Origin: Streptomyces sp. NBC_01217
Lineage (GTDB): Bacteria; Actinomycetota; Actinomycetes; Streptomycetales; Streptomycetaceae
DNA length: 64,000 bases
Direction of reading: 5' to 3'
Assembly: GCF_035994185.1 (NCBI RefSeq)
Contig: NZ_CP108538.1
Location: 5,061,501 to 5,125,500 of the forward strand
Shown: piece by piece, positions 7,903-16,447 of the stretch
How positions within the stretch are numbered: position 1 is the stretch's first letter
Layout of the letters: each line of letters opens with the position of its first letter
Translations under genes and position numbers: made by a program
The notes under the pieces: generated by a model
Databases searched by the model: none
The model's input: the letters and a program-made list of their open reading frames with translations, nothing else
What the model was told of the DNA's origin: nothing

Positions 7903-9177
7903 ATGGACGTGAACGCGGCAGTCGCCGCAGCTGCGGCGATCGGCGGTGCTTGTACCGGCGTGATCGCCATGCTGGCGTTCCGCTGGAGCGAGCGCGACCA
8001 GAAGAAGCCGACGCGCACTTCCCTGCGGCCCGACAGCAACGCCCCCCTTCCCCCGGGGGTGGACACGGTCCTGTCCGTGCTCAGTTCCTCCGCGGTCGTG
8101 CTCGACGAGAGCGACAGCGTGGTCAAGGCCAGCTCCGCCGCCTATGCGCTGGGGCTGGTCAGGGGCGGACGGCTCGCCGTCGACCCGATGCTGAACATGG
8201 CCAGGGACACCCGCCGCGACGGTGAGATAAGACAGGTCGAGCTGGACCTCCCCAGACGCGGTACGGGCCGGGGCGAGGCCCTCGCGGTCTCCGCCCGGGT
8301 CGCTCCGCTGGGTTCCCGGCTGGTGCTCCTGCTGGTCGAGGACCTCACCGAGGCCCGCCGCATAGAAGCGGTACGGCGCGACTTCGTCGCCAATGTCAGC
8401 CATGAGCTCAAGACCCCGGTCGGCGCGCTCTCGCTGCTCTCCGAGGCCGTGATGGACGCCTCGGACGACCCGGAGGCGGTGGAGCGGTTCGCGGGGCGGA
8501 TGCAGATCGAGGCGACCCGGCTGACCAACCTCGTACAGGAGATCATCGACCTCTCGCGGGTGCAGAACGACGACCCGCTGGAGGACGCCGAGCCGGTCCG
8601 GGTGGACGAGCTGGTGGCCGAGGCCATCGACCGCTGCCGCCAGCAGGCCGGCTCGAAGCAGATCACCATGGCGTCGGGCGGCACCGCGGAGCTCCGTATC
8701 TGGGGCAACCGCGGCCAGCTCGCAGCGGCACTCGGCAACCTCGTCGAGAACGCCGTCAACTACAGCCCCGCCCGTACCCGAGTGGGCATCGCCGCGAGGC
8801 GACTGACCGTACCCGGCGGGGACCAGATCGAGATAGCCGTGACCGACCAGGGCATCGGCATCTCGGAGAAGGACCGCGAGCGGGTCTTCGAACGCTTCTA
8901 CCGCGTCGACCCGGCCCGCTCACGGGCCACCGGTGGTACGGGCCTCGGCCTCGCCATCGTCAAGCACGTGGCCGCCTCGCACGGCGGGGAGGTCACCGTC
9001 TGGAGCTCGGAGGGCCAGGGCTCCACCTTCACCCTGCGGCTGCCCGAAGCGGGCTCCGTACGGGAACGGGACCGCAGCTCGGGCGGACCGCTCATCGTCA
9101 ACGGCGACGAGGGCTCCTACGGACCCGCTCACCCCGACACCCTTGAACCATTTCCTGCCCCGGAGGTCCTTCCGTGA
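7903..9177 (+). CDS. phoR: Phosphate sensor histidine kinase PhoR
   Basis: 424 residues. One N-terminal membrane helix (about 4-26) is followed by a PAS-like segment (about 50-150). The dimerisation helix carries the phosphorylated His167 in NVSHELKTP. The ATPase domain shows the N box NLVENAVNYSP, the G1 motif VTDQGIGI and the G2 motif GTGLGLAI. It phosphorylates PhoP under phosphate starvation. Its stop overlaps the phoP start (GTGA at 9174), so the two are translationally coupled. Confidence 0.95.
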   Translation: MDVNAAVAAAAAIGGACTGVIAMLAFRWSERDQKKPTRTSLRPDSNAPLPPGVDTVLSVLSSSAVVLDESDSVVKASSAAYALGLVRGGRLAVDPMLNMARDTRRDGEIRQVELDLPRRGTGRGEALAVSARVAPLGSRLVLLLVEDLTEARRIEAVRRDFVANVSHELKTPVGALSLLSEAVMDASDDPEAVERFAGRMQIEATRLTNLVQEIIDLSRVQNDDPLEDAEPVRVDELVAEAIDRCRQQAGSKQITMASGGTAELRIWGNRGQLAAALGNLVENAVNYSPARTRVGIAARRLTVPGGDQIEIAVTDQGIGISEKDRERVFERFYRVDPARSRATGGTGLGLAIVKHVAASHGGEVTVWSSEGQGSTFTLRLPEAGSVRERDRSSGGPLIVNGDEGSYGPAHPDTLEPFPAPEVLP

Positions 9178-9854
9178 CCCGAGTGCTCGTCGTCGAGGAT
9201 GAGGAATCCTTCAGCGACGCCCTGTCCTACATGCTTCGCAAGGAGGGTTTCGAAGTCGCCATCGCGGCCACGGGCCCGGACGGACTTGACGAGTTCGAGC
9301 GCAACGGCGCCGACCTCGTACTGCTTGACCTGATGCTGCCGGGCCTGCCCGGCACGGAGGTCTGCCGTCAGCTGCGCAGCCGGTCCAATGTCCCCGTGAT
9401 CATGGTCACGGCCAAGGACAGCGAGATCGACAAGGTCGTCGGCCTGGAAATAGGAGCCGACGACTACGTCACCAAGCCCTTCTCCTCGCGGGAGCTCGTC
9501 GCCCGCATCCGCGCGGTGCTGCGGCGCCGCGGGGAGCCGGAGGAGGTCACACCGGCCGCCCTGGAGGCGGGCCCGGTCCGGATGGACGTGGACCGTCACG
9601 TCGTCACGGTCGCCGGCGGCAAGGTCGACCTCCCGCTCAAGGAGTTCGACCTGCTGGAGATGCTGCTGCGCAACGCGGGCCGGGTCCTGACCCGGATGCA
9701 GCTGATCGACCGGGTCTGGGGCGCCGACTACGTGGGCGACACCAAGACCCTCGACGTCCACGTCAAGCGCCTGCGCGCCAAGATCGAGCCCGACCCGGGG
9801 GCGCCGCGCTTCCTGGTGACGGTGCGGGGCCTGGGGTACAAGTTCGAGCCGTAA
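9174..9854 (+). CDS. phoP: Phosphate response regulator PhoP (OmpR family)
   Basis: 226 residues. The receiver domain has the phospho-acceptor Asp52 in LLDLMLPG and Lys in VTAKDSE. A C-terminal winged-helix DNA-binding domain follows (FDLLEMLLRNAGRVLTR to VTVRGLGYKFEP). It binds PHO boxes and controls phosphate uptake and, in streptomycetes, antibiotic production. The start is GTG 9174, overlapping the phoR stop. Confidence 0.96.
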   Translation: MTRVLVVEDEESFSDALSYMLRKEGFEVAIAATGPDGLDEFERNGADLVLLDLMLPGLPGTEVCRQLRSRSNVPVIMVTAKDSEIDKVVGLEIGADDYVTKPFSSRELVARIRAVLRRRGEPEEVTPAALEAGPVRMDVDRHVVTVAGGKVDLPLKEFDLLEMLLRNAGRVLTRMQLIDRVWGADYVGDTKTLDVHVKRLRAKIEPDPGAPRFLVTVRGLGYKFEP

Positions 9855-9874
9855 ACCGGCCTGTGCCCGTATGC

Positions 9875-9920
9875 GACGGCGGAGGGCGCCCTCCCTTTCG
9901 AGGGGGCGCCCTCCGCCGTC
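9875..9920 (+). terminator. Terminator after phoP
   Basis: Perfect 17-base GC-rich arms (9875-9891 and 9904-9920) lie 20 bases after the phoP stop and before the convergent lipoprotein gene. Confidence 0.85.
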
Positions 9921-9937
9921 TGCGCGGCTGCGTACGG

Positions 9938-10609
9938 TCAGCCGGTCTGCGCCGAGGCGGACGCGGCGTCGGTCGGGGTGACCGTCTCGCTGTCGGACTC
10001 CGACCCGGCCGCCGGAGCCTGCGGGGTCCCGGAACCGGACGGGGTCGCGGAGGACTCGGCCTCGGGCGACTGCGACTGGGACGGCAGCTCCGGGAGCGAG
10101 CTGGGGCCGAAGCCCTTGAAGTAGCTGGTCGCCGGAACGACGAACGCGCCGAGCGGGACCTCGCCGGTCGAGCTGAACGTGAAGACGACGCGCTGCACAT
10201 TGCCGGCCTGCGCGGCCTCGCGGCCGTTCGCGATCACGGCGGACGCGTTGCCCTCGCCACCGAGCACCACCTTGCCGCCGGCCGGGACCACGACCGGTCC
10301 GGCGCCCTTGGCGGCGTGCAGCTCCACTGCGACGCTCGTACCCGGCAGGGTGACGGCGTCCAGGGTCTGTGCCTTGACGCCGTTGTTGAACAGCGTCGCG
10401 GTGACGACGGCCGGGCCCTCGGCTTCGAGCTCGGGCTGTGTGACGACGTTCGCGTTCTGGATGCTGATGTCACCGGTGGTGGTGGCAGCAGTGTCCGGCC
10501 TGACCTTGAGCGTCGCTGCGTCATTGCCCGCGCCGCACGCGGCGAGCGAGGCGATCGAGAAAACGATGGCTGTGGCGGCGAGAGCGCCGTGTCGAAGGCT
10601 GCGGCTCAC
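9938..10609 (-). CDS. Secreted lipoprotein of unknown function
   Basis: 223 residues. The GTG 10609 start has AAGGAG about 11 bases upstream. The signal peptide ends in the lipobox SLAAC (Cys about residue 25). A beta-rich middle domain (about 35-165, with TLFNNGVKAQTL and VQRVVFTF) resembles the DUF461/PCu(A)C-like fold of surface copper chaperones, but I see no clear Met/His copper motif. The last 55 residues are Ser/Pro/Thr-rich. It follows phoP convergently, and a PhoP target is possible but not shown. Confidence 0.8.
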   Translation of the reverse strand: MSRSLRHGALAATAIVFSIASLAACGAGNDAATLKVRPDTAATTTGDISIQNANVVTQPELEAEGPAVVTATLFNNGVKAQTLDAVTLPGTSVAVELHAAKGAGPVVVPAGGKVVLGGEGNASAVIANGREAAQAGNVQRVVFTFSSTGEVPLGAFVVPATSYFKGFGPSSLPELPSQSQSPEAESSATPSGSGTPQAPAAGSESDSETVTPTDAASASAQTG

Positions 10610-10841
10610 GGCGGCGGCAACTCCTTGAACGTGTCGGACTGCGGACGGGAAGGGCGGGCGGCGTAAAGCCGCCCTAAGGGTGTGTCAGCGGCCTCAGGCT
10701 ACCGAGCCGCCCCTCCCGCCCCGCACCCGACCCGCCCCTTGGCTCCCCTTCGTGCTCCGGCGCACGTCGAAACCGGTCAACACACACCGTTCACATATCG
10801 CCGGTGATCAATTCATGGAGCGTGGGCGCATTCCGCGCGCA

Positions 10842-10880
10842 TAACCGACTCATGTAACCGACTCATGTAACCGACTCACG
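10842..10880. repeat. Three tandem 13-bp repeats
   Basis: TAACCGACTCATG occurs twice in direct succession (10842-10854, 10855-10867), followed by a third copy with one change (10868-10880). The repeats lie in the 600-base gap between the divergent lipoprotein and carD genes, five bases before a perfect palindrome. The rest of 10610-11210 shows no gene. Confidence 0.8.
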
Positions 10881-10885
10881 CCGGA

Positions 10886-10912
10886 CGGTTGATCAATTCT
10901 ATTGATCAACCG
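10886..10912. promoter_or_regulatory. Perfect palindromic operator-like site
   Basis: CGGTTGATCAAT and its exact complement flank the triplet TCT. The core TGATCAAT also occurs alone at 10804-10811. The base composition is far more AT-rich than the surroundings. This looks like a binding site for a dimeric regulator of carD or the divergent lipoprotein; the regulator is unknown. Confidence 0.6.
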
Positions 10913-11210
10913 CACTTACGTCCGTACGGGTGATCGATCCTCGAACGGAGTACACAAAGTTCATCATCCAGAACCCGGCAAAACGGGACGTTCGGCCACT
11001 TCGGAAGGGGGTTCCGATGCGTGTAACGTGTGCGTTTCGCCTCGCCCGTACAGCGGCTCCGACCTGCGAATACCGTCTCCCGTGAGCCTTCCGCAGCACG
11101 TTCGTGTTGCTGTTGTCAAGCCCCGAGATATGCCCTGACCTGCGAAAACGCCATTCAGGAGAAGCTGTTCTCGTGTTACTCTTGATAGCCACGGAAGGGG
11201 TACCTGTCAC

Positions 11211-11693
11211 ATGACGTTCAAGGTTGGCGACACCGTGGTCTATCCCCATCACGGGGCCGCGCTGATCGAGGCTATCGAAACTCGCCAGATCAAAGGCGTG
11301 GACAAGACCTACTTGGTGCTCAAGGTCGCCCAGGGCGACTTGACGGTTCGTGTGCCGGCGGACAATGCGGAGTTCGTGGGCGTGCGCGACGTGGTCGGGC
11401 AGGAGGGGCTGGACCGGGTCTTCGAGGTGCTGCGTGCACCGTATGCCGAAGAGCCGACGAACTGGTCCCGGCGCTACAAGGCAAATCTCGAGAAGCTCGC
11501 CTCCGGCGATGTCATCAAGGTCGCCGAAGTGGTTCGTGACCTGTGGCGTCGTGAGCGCGAGCGTGGACTCTCCGCAGGTGAGAAGCGGATGCTCGCCAAG
11601 GCTCGGCAGATCCTGGTGAGCGAGCTCGCTCTCGCGGAGAACACGAACGAAGACAAGGCCGAGGCTCTGCTCGACGAGGTACTCGCGTCCTGA
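11211..11693 (+). CDS. carD: CarD-family RNA polymerase-binding regulator (CdnL)
   Basis: 160 residues, starting [23 protein letters not shown], the Tudor-like RNA-polymerase interaction domain of CarD/CdnL (residues 1-60). A helical C-terminal DNA-binding domain follows, with the conserved WSRRYKAN and [17 protein letters not shown]. It binds the RNA polymerase beta subunit and stabilises the open promoter complex, notably at rRNA promoters. GGAAGGGG about ten bases upstream sets the start. The short spacing before ispD is lost here (345-base gap). Confidence 0.95.
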   Translation: MTFKVGDTVVYPHHGAALIEAIETRQIKGVDKTYLVLKVAQGDLTVRVPADNAEFVGVRDVVGQEGLDRVFEVLRAPYAEEPTNWSRRYKANLEKLASGDVIKVAEVVRDLWRRERERGLSAGEKRMLAKARQILVSELALAENTNEDKAEALLDEVLAS

Positions 11694-12038
11694 ACCGGCT
11701 CGCGCCGGTCGTAAAAAATGTGCCGCGGTGCCCGCTGACAACCGTATTCACGGTATGTCGTCGGGCGCTGCGGCATGTTTGGATTCAGCCACGGCCTGTC
11801 CGGATTACGTCCCGACTCACCGGTGCGTTGGCTTCCCCGGCGATCTCCCCGATACGTTGCTCGCGATCTTGTGTAGCCGTTCGTACAGCCGACCCCGAGC
11901 GAGCGGTGCGGCTTGTCCGACTTCGACCGGGTGTCACGGAAAGGGTCCGGTCGAGTCATGGCGTCCCGCCCGGCTCGCTTGTGGCCATACCCATGTCGGC
12001 TGTGGAAACAAACATGCCGAAGCTTCGGAGTGCAACCG
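11694..12038. other. Intergenic gap between carD and ispD, no gene seen
   Basis: This 345-base stretch has unusually mixed base composition for the window. No open frame has Streptomyces-like codon use. It must hold the ispD promoter, but no convincing -35/-10 pair could be picked out by eye. Confidence 0.4.
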
Positions 12039-12785
12039 ATGTCTGATCAATCGCGTCCGTACCGCACCGCCGCCGTGATTCCCGCGGCCGGCCGCGGCGT
12101 ACGGCTCGGCCCGGGCGCCCCCAAGGCGCTCCGCACGCTGGGCGGGACGCCCATGCTCATCCACGCGGTACGGGCCATGGCGGCCTCCCGTTCCGTCTCC
12201 CTGGTCGTCGTCGTCGCGCCTCCGGACGGTGCGTCCGAGGTCAAGAACCTGCTCGACGAGCACGCGCTGCCCGAGCGCACCGACTACCTCGTCGTGCCCG
12301 GCGGCGACACCCGCCAGGAGTCGGTGCGGCTCGGCCTCGAAGCGCTGCCCGAGGGTGTCTCCGTCGTCCTCGTCCACGACGCGGCGCGCCCGCTGGTGCC
12401 CGTCGACACCGTGGACGCGGTGATCGAGGCGGTACGGGACGGGGCGCCCGCCGTCGTCCCCGCGCTGCCGCTCGCCGACACCGTCAAGGAGGTCGAGCCC
12501 GGTGCGCCGGGCGAGCCGGAGCCGGTGCTCGGCACGCCCGTACGGGCCAGGCTGCGTGCCGTGCAGACCCCGCAGGGCTTCGACCGCGACACGCTCGTGC
12601 GCGCGCACGAGCGCGTGGCCGTCAGCGGCGAGGGCGCCACGGACGACGCGGGCATGGTGGAGCAGCTCGGGGCGCCCGTCGTGGTCGTACCCGGGCACGA
12701 AGAGGCGTTCAAGGTGACCCGGCCGCTGGATCTGGTGCTGGCCGAGGCGGTACTCGCGCGCAGGAGGGCCAACGATGGCTTCTGA
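12039..12785 (+). CDS. ispD: 2-C-methyl-D-erythritol 4-phosphate cytidylyltransferase
   Basis: 248 residues; third step of the MEP isoprenoid pathway (MEP plus CTP gives CDP-ME). The CTP-binding glycine-rich loop [14 protein letters not shown] (about 10-23) and later motifs [15 protein letters not shown] and TDDAGMVE are present. The start ATG 12039 was chosen over an in-frame ATG 126 bases upstream because the protein then begins at the usual point and CGGAG precedes it. The end overlaps ispF by 11 bases. Confidence 0.95.
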   Translation: MSDQSRPYRTAAVIPAAGRGVRLGPGAPKALRTLGGTPMLIHAVRAMAASRSVSLVVVVAPPDGASEVKNLLDEHALPERTDYLVVPGGDTRQESVRLGLEALPEGVSVVLVHDAARPLVPVDTVDAVIEAVRDGAPAVVPALPLADTVKEVEPGAPGEPEPVLGTPVRARLRAVQTPQGFDRDTLVRAHERVAVSGEGATDDAGMVEQLGAPVVVVPGHEEAFKVTRPLDLVLAEAVLARRRANDGF

Positions 12786-13287
12786 GGAACGGACGGGGTC
12801 CGTTGCCCCGGTCATCCCGCTGGTCGGGATCGGCACCGACATCCACGCCTTCGAGGAAGGCCGTGAGCTGTGGTGCGCGGGGCTGCTGTGGGAGGGCGAG
12901 GGGCCCGGGCTGGCCGGACACTCCGACGCCGATGTCGTCGCGCACGCCGCGTGCAACGCGCTCTTCTCGGCCGCCGGGCTCGGCGACCTCGGGCAGCACT
13001 TCGGTACGGGGCGGCCCGAGTGGTCCGGCGCCGCAGGGGTCACGCTGCTGACCGAGGCGGCGCGGATCGTAAGGGCCGAGGGCTTCGAGATCGGCAATGT
13101 CGCCGTTCAGGTCGTCGGCGTACGGCCGAAGATCGGCAAGCGGCGCGACGAGGCGCAGAAGGTGCTGTCGGCCGCCGTGGGGGCGCCGGTCTCGCTCTCC
13201 GCCGCGACGTCCGACGGGCTGGGGTTCACGGGGCGGGGCGAGGGGCTCGCGGGGATCGCGACCGCCCTGGTCTACCGCACGGGCTGA
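12775..13287 (+). CDS. ispF: 2-C-methyl-D-erythritol 2,4-cyclodiphosphate synthase
   Basis: 170 residues; cyclises CDP-ME 2-phosphate in the MEP pathway. The metal-binding motif [11 protein letters not shown] and the active-site loop [16 protein letters not shown] are intact, as is the C-terminal [13 protein letters not shown]. It overlaps ispD, so the two consecutive-pathway enzymes are translationally coupled. Confidence 0.96.
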   Translation: MASEERTGSVAPVIPLVGIGTDIHAFEEGRELWCAGLLWEGEGPGLAGHSDADVVAHAACNALFSAAGLGDLGQHFGTGRPEWSGAAGVTLLTEAARIVRAEGFEIGNVAVQVVGVRPKIGKRRDEAQKVLSAAVGAPVSLSAATSDGLGFTGRGEGLAGIATALVYRTG

Positions 13288-13388
13288 CTGCGGCCCGCAC
13301 TGCGCTCCGTCCGGTGGGAAGCGGGAGCGACGGGACGGAGTTGGGTATCGGTAGAGGCACCATCGATCCCAACTGGAGGACATACGCC

Positions 13389-13793
13389 ATGACCGCCGCA
13401 CTCTCCGAAGAACTCAAGGCGCTTCTCGACACGCCGGTGTTCGTCACCGTCGCCACCGTTCAGCCCGACGGCAGCCCCCAGGTCTCCCCGGTCTGGGTGA
13501 AGCGCGACGGCGACGACGTGCTCGTGTCGACGACCGTGGGGCGCCGCAAGGAGCAGAACCTGAGCCGCGACCCGCGGGTCTCCGTCGTCGTCCAGCCCTC
13601 CGACGCGCCGTACACCTACGCCGAGATCCGCGGCACCGCCACGCTCACCACCGAGGGCGGCCAGGAGCTCATCGACGAGCTGTCGGTGAAGTACACCGGC
13701 AAGAAGTACGCGGAATTCAACCCCGCGTCCGGTGACGACGACGAGCGGGTGGTCGTCCGGATCACGCCGCGAAAGGTCGTCGGACGCATCTAG
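13389..13793 (+). CDS. PPOX-class F420-dependent oxidoreductase-like protein
   Basis: 134 residues with the split beta-barrel of the pyridoxamine-phosphate-oxidase superfamily (TVQPDGSPQVSPVWV, TTVGRRKEQNLSRDPRVSV). This subgroup in actinobacteria usually binds F420 rather than FMN. GGAGG (13374-13378) precedes ATG 13389. The substrate is unknown. It is likely expressed from its own promoter between ispF and cysS. Confidence 0.85.
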   Translation: MTAALSEELKALLDTPVFVTVATVQPDGSPQVSPVWVKRDGDDVLVSTTVGRRKEQNLSRDPRVSVVVQPSDAPYTYAEIRGTATLTTEGGQELIDELSVKYTGKKYAEFNPASGDDDERVVVRITPRKVVGRI

Positions 13794-13885
13794 GAACGCT
13801 CCGCGGACACTCCGCTGCCACAAACTTTTCCCCGCGATCCCCAAGGGGTCGCGGGGCACTGGTGCGCGCCCACTACCCTTGAGGG

Positions 13886-15289
13886 GTGACTATTCGCCTG
13901 TACGACACCAGCGCCCGGCAGATCCGTGACTTCGTACCGCTGACAGCGGGCTGTGTCTCGATCTACCTCTGTGGCGCGACCGTGCAGGCCGCCCCGCACA
14001 TCGGGCACATCCGGTCCGGGCTGAACTTCGACATCATGCGCCGCTGGTTCACCTACCGCGGCTACGACGTCACGTTCATCCGCAACGTCACCGACATCGA
14101 CGACAAGATCATCACCAAGTCCGCCGAACAGGGCCGCCCCTGGTGGGCCATCGGATACGAGAACGAACGCGCCTTCAACGCCGGCTACGACGCACTGGGC
14201 TGCCTCCCGCCCACCTACGAACCCCGCGCGACCGGCCACATCACCGAGATGATCGAGATGATGCGCGGCCTGATCGAACGCGGCCACGCCTACGCAGCCG
14301 ACGGGAACGTCTACTTCGACGTCCGCTCCTTCCCCGGCTACCTCCAGTTGTCCAATCAGGATCTGGACGATCTGCGCCAGCCCTCCGGCGAGGGCGAGAC
14401 CGGCAAGCGCGACCAGCGTGACTTCGCGATGTGGAAGGCCGCCCGGCCGGGCGAGCCGAGCTGGGAGACCCCGTGGGGACGGGGCCGGCCGGGCTGGCAC
14501 CTGGAGTGCTCCGCCATGGCCCACAAATACCTCGGCACCGCGTTCGACATCCACGGCGGCGGCATCGACCTGATCTTCCCGCACCACGAGAACGAGATCG
14601 CCCAGGCCAAGGCCTACGGCGACGACTTCGCGAAATACTGGGTCCACAACGGCTGGGTCACCATGTCCGGCGAGAAGATGTCGAAATCCCTCGGCAACTC
14701 CGTGCTGGTCAGCGAGATGGTCAAGCAGTGGCGCCCGATCGTGCTGCGCTACTACCTCGGCACCCCGCACTACCGGTCCATGATCGAGTACAGCGAGGAG
14801 GCCCTGCGCGAGGCCGAGTCCGCGTTCGCCCGGATCGAGGGCTTCGTCCAGCGCGTCACCGAGAAGGCCGGCGAGACCGTCGAGCCCGCCACCGAGGTCC
14901 CGCCCGCATTCGCCGAGGCCATGGACGACGACCTCGGCGTCCCCCAGGCCCTCGCGATCGTCCACACCACCGTCCGGCAGGGCAACAGCGCCCTGGCCGC
15001 CGACGACAAGGAAGCCGCCGTCGCACGACTCGCGGAAGTACGGGCCATGCTCGGCGTCCTCGGCCTCGACCCCCTCGCCCCGCACTGGGCCGGCGAGAGC
15101 GACCGCGGCGAGGACCTCCACGGCGTCGTCGACACCCTCGTACGCCTCGTCCTCGACCAACGCCAGGCCGCCCGCGACCGCAAGGACTGGCCCGCCGCCG
15201 ACGCCATCCGCGACCAGCTGGGTCAGACCGGACTCCTCATCGAGGACAGCCCCACCGGACCACGATGGACACTCGGCCCACGCCAGTAG
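13886..15289 (+). CDS. cysS: Cysteinyl-tRNA synthetase
   Basis: 467 residues, class I synthetase. HIGH is present as PHIGHIRSG and KMSKS as [10 protein letters not shown]; the zinc-site Cys in YLCGATVQ and the motif HLECSAMA are conserved. The start is GTG 13886. No spaced ribosome-binding site is seen, and a possible -10 (TACCCT, 13874-13879) lies about seven bases upstream, so the mRNA may be leaderless. A 12-base-arm hairpin follows the gene. Confidence 0.96.
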   Translation: MTIRLYDTSARQIRDFVPLTAGCVSIYLCGATVQAAPHIGHIRSGLNFDIMRRWFTYRGYDVTFIRNVTDIDDKIITKSAEQGRPWWAIGYENERAFNAGYDALGCLPPTYEPRATGHITEMIEMMRGLIERGHAYAADGNVYFDVRSFPGYLQLSNQDLDDLRQPSGEGETGKRDQRDFAMWKAARPGEPSWETPWGRGRPGWHLECSAMAHKYLGTAFDIHGGGIDLIFPHHENEIAQAKAYGDDFAKYWVHNGWVTMSGEKMSKSLGNSVLVSEMVKQWRPIVLRYYLGTPHYRSMIEYSEEALREAESAFARIEGFVQRVTEKAGETVEPATEVPPAFAEAMDDDLGVPQALAIVHTTVRQGNSALAADDKEAAVARLAEVRAMLGVLGLDPLAPHWAGESDRGEDLHGVVDTLVRLVLDQRQAARDRKDWPAADAIRDQLGQTGLLIEDSPTGPRWTLGPRQ

Positions 15290-15300
15290 TCCCTCGCACA

Positions 15301-15328
15301 TGTGCCGCCCGGCGATCCGGGCGGCACA
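15301..15328 (+). terminator. Terminator after cysS
   Basis: Perfect 12-base arms (15301-15312, 15317-15328) with a four-base loop CGAT lie 12 bases after the cysS stop. Confidence 0.8.
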
Positions 15329-15374
15329 CTTCACTTGAGTACGCATGTCTGAGAAGCAACGAAACAGGTAGGTC

Positions 15375-16331
15375 ATGGCCGGGAACAGCCAGCGCAGGAA
15401 CCGCCGCACGTCCAACAAGAAGGGCGCGCAGGTAGGCAGCGGTGGGCAGCGACGCCGTGGCCTGGAGGGCAAGGGCCCGACGCCGCCCGCTTCCGCCCGC
15501 AAGGGGCACAAGAAGAACCGGATCGCCGGCGCCCAGGCCAAGCAGGCCGCGGCCCGCCGTCCCGCGCCGCGTCGCGGCGGCGCCAAGGGCACGTCCGAGA
15601 TGGTCGTCGGCCGAAACCCGGTCTACGAGGCGCTGCGCGACGGCGTCCCGGCGACGACCCTGTACGTCCAGCAGTACATCGACAACGACGAGCGGGTCCG
15701 CGACGCGCTCCAGCTCGCCGGTGAGCGCGGCAACATCAACCTGATGGAGGCCCCGCGGGTCGAGCTGGACCGGATGACGAACGGCCTGAACCACCAGGGC
15801 CTCGTCCTCCAGGTCCCGCCGTACGAGTACGCGCACCCGGAGGACCTCACCGCCGCCGCGTACGACAACGGCGAGGACCCGCTGATCGTCGCCCTCGACG
15901 GGGTCACCGACCCGCGCAACCTGGGTGCGATCGTCCGCTCCGTCTCCGCGTTCGGCGGTCACGGCGTGGTCGTGCCGGAGCGGCGCGCGGCCGGGATGAC
16001 GGCGGGCGCCTGGAAGTCCTCGGCGGGCACGGCGGCGCGTACGCCGGTCTCCCGGGTGACGAACCTGACCCGGGCCCTGGAGGGCTACCAGAAGGCCGGC
16101 ATCACGGTCGTCGGTCTCGCCGCGGACGGTGAGCACACCGTCGAGGACCTGGAGGCGCTCGGCGGACCCGTCGTCATCGTCATCGGCAGCGAGGGCAAGG
16201 GCCTGGGCCGTCTCGTCGGTGAGACCTGTGACTACCGGGTCCGCATCTCGATGCCGGGCGGCGCGGAGTCGCTGAACGCGGGTGTCGCGGCCGGGATCGT
16301 CCTGTACGAGGTCGCGCGGCGCCGGGCCTGA
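15375..16331 (+). CDS. rlmB: 23S rRNA 2'-O-methyltransferase, TrmH/RlmB (SpoU) family
   Basis: 318 residues. The N-terminal 75 residues are a basic Lys/Arg-rich extension typical of actinobacterial members. Then comes the substrate-binding domain (VVGRNPVYEAL) and the SPOUT knot domain with motif 1 DPRNLGAIVRS, motif 2 VIGSEGKGLGRL and motif 3 SMPGGAESLNAGVAAGIVLYE. It methylates ribose in 23S rRNA using SAM. The exact position (G2251 as for RlmB) is inferred from the family. Confidence 0.88.
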   Translation: MAGNSQRRNRRTSNKKGAQVGSGGQRRRGLEGKGPTPPASARKGHKKNRIAGAQAKQAAARRPAPRRGGAKGTSEMVVGRNPVYEALRDGVPATTLYVQQYIDNDERVRDALQLAGERGNINLMEAPRVELDRMTNGLNHQGLVLQVPPYEYAHPEDLTAAAYDNGEDPLIVALDGVTDPRNLGAIVRSVSAFGGHGVVVPERRAAGMTAGAWKSSAGTAARTPVSRVTNLTRALEGYQKAGITVVGLAADGEHTVEDLEALGGPVVIVIGSEGKGLGRLVGETCDYRVRISMPGGAESLNAGVAAGIVLYEVARRRA

Positions 16332-16339
16332 AGTACACC

Positions 16340-16376
16340 CGACCGGGGGGCGGCCGACCGGGGCGCCCCCCGGTCG
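16340..16376 (+). terminator. Terminator after the rRNA methyltransferase gene
   Basis: Arms 16340-16352 and 16364-16376 pair perfectly over 13 bases, eight bases after the stop codon. Confidence 0.8.
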
Positions 16377-16383
16377 GACCCCA

Positions 16384-16415
16384 TTGACGGGCCTCGGACA
16401 CTTCGGGCCCGTCAA
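16384..16415. promoter_or_regulatory. Inverted repeat upstream of the DoxX gene
   Basis: TTGACGGGCC (16384-16393) and GGCCCGTCAA (16406-16415) are exact complements with a 12-base spacer, 33 bases before the DoxX start. It may be an operator or a second terminator stem. Confidence 0.45.
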
Positions 16416-16447
16416 GGCAGTGTCCTAAACACACATCACTCGGTTAG

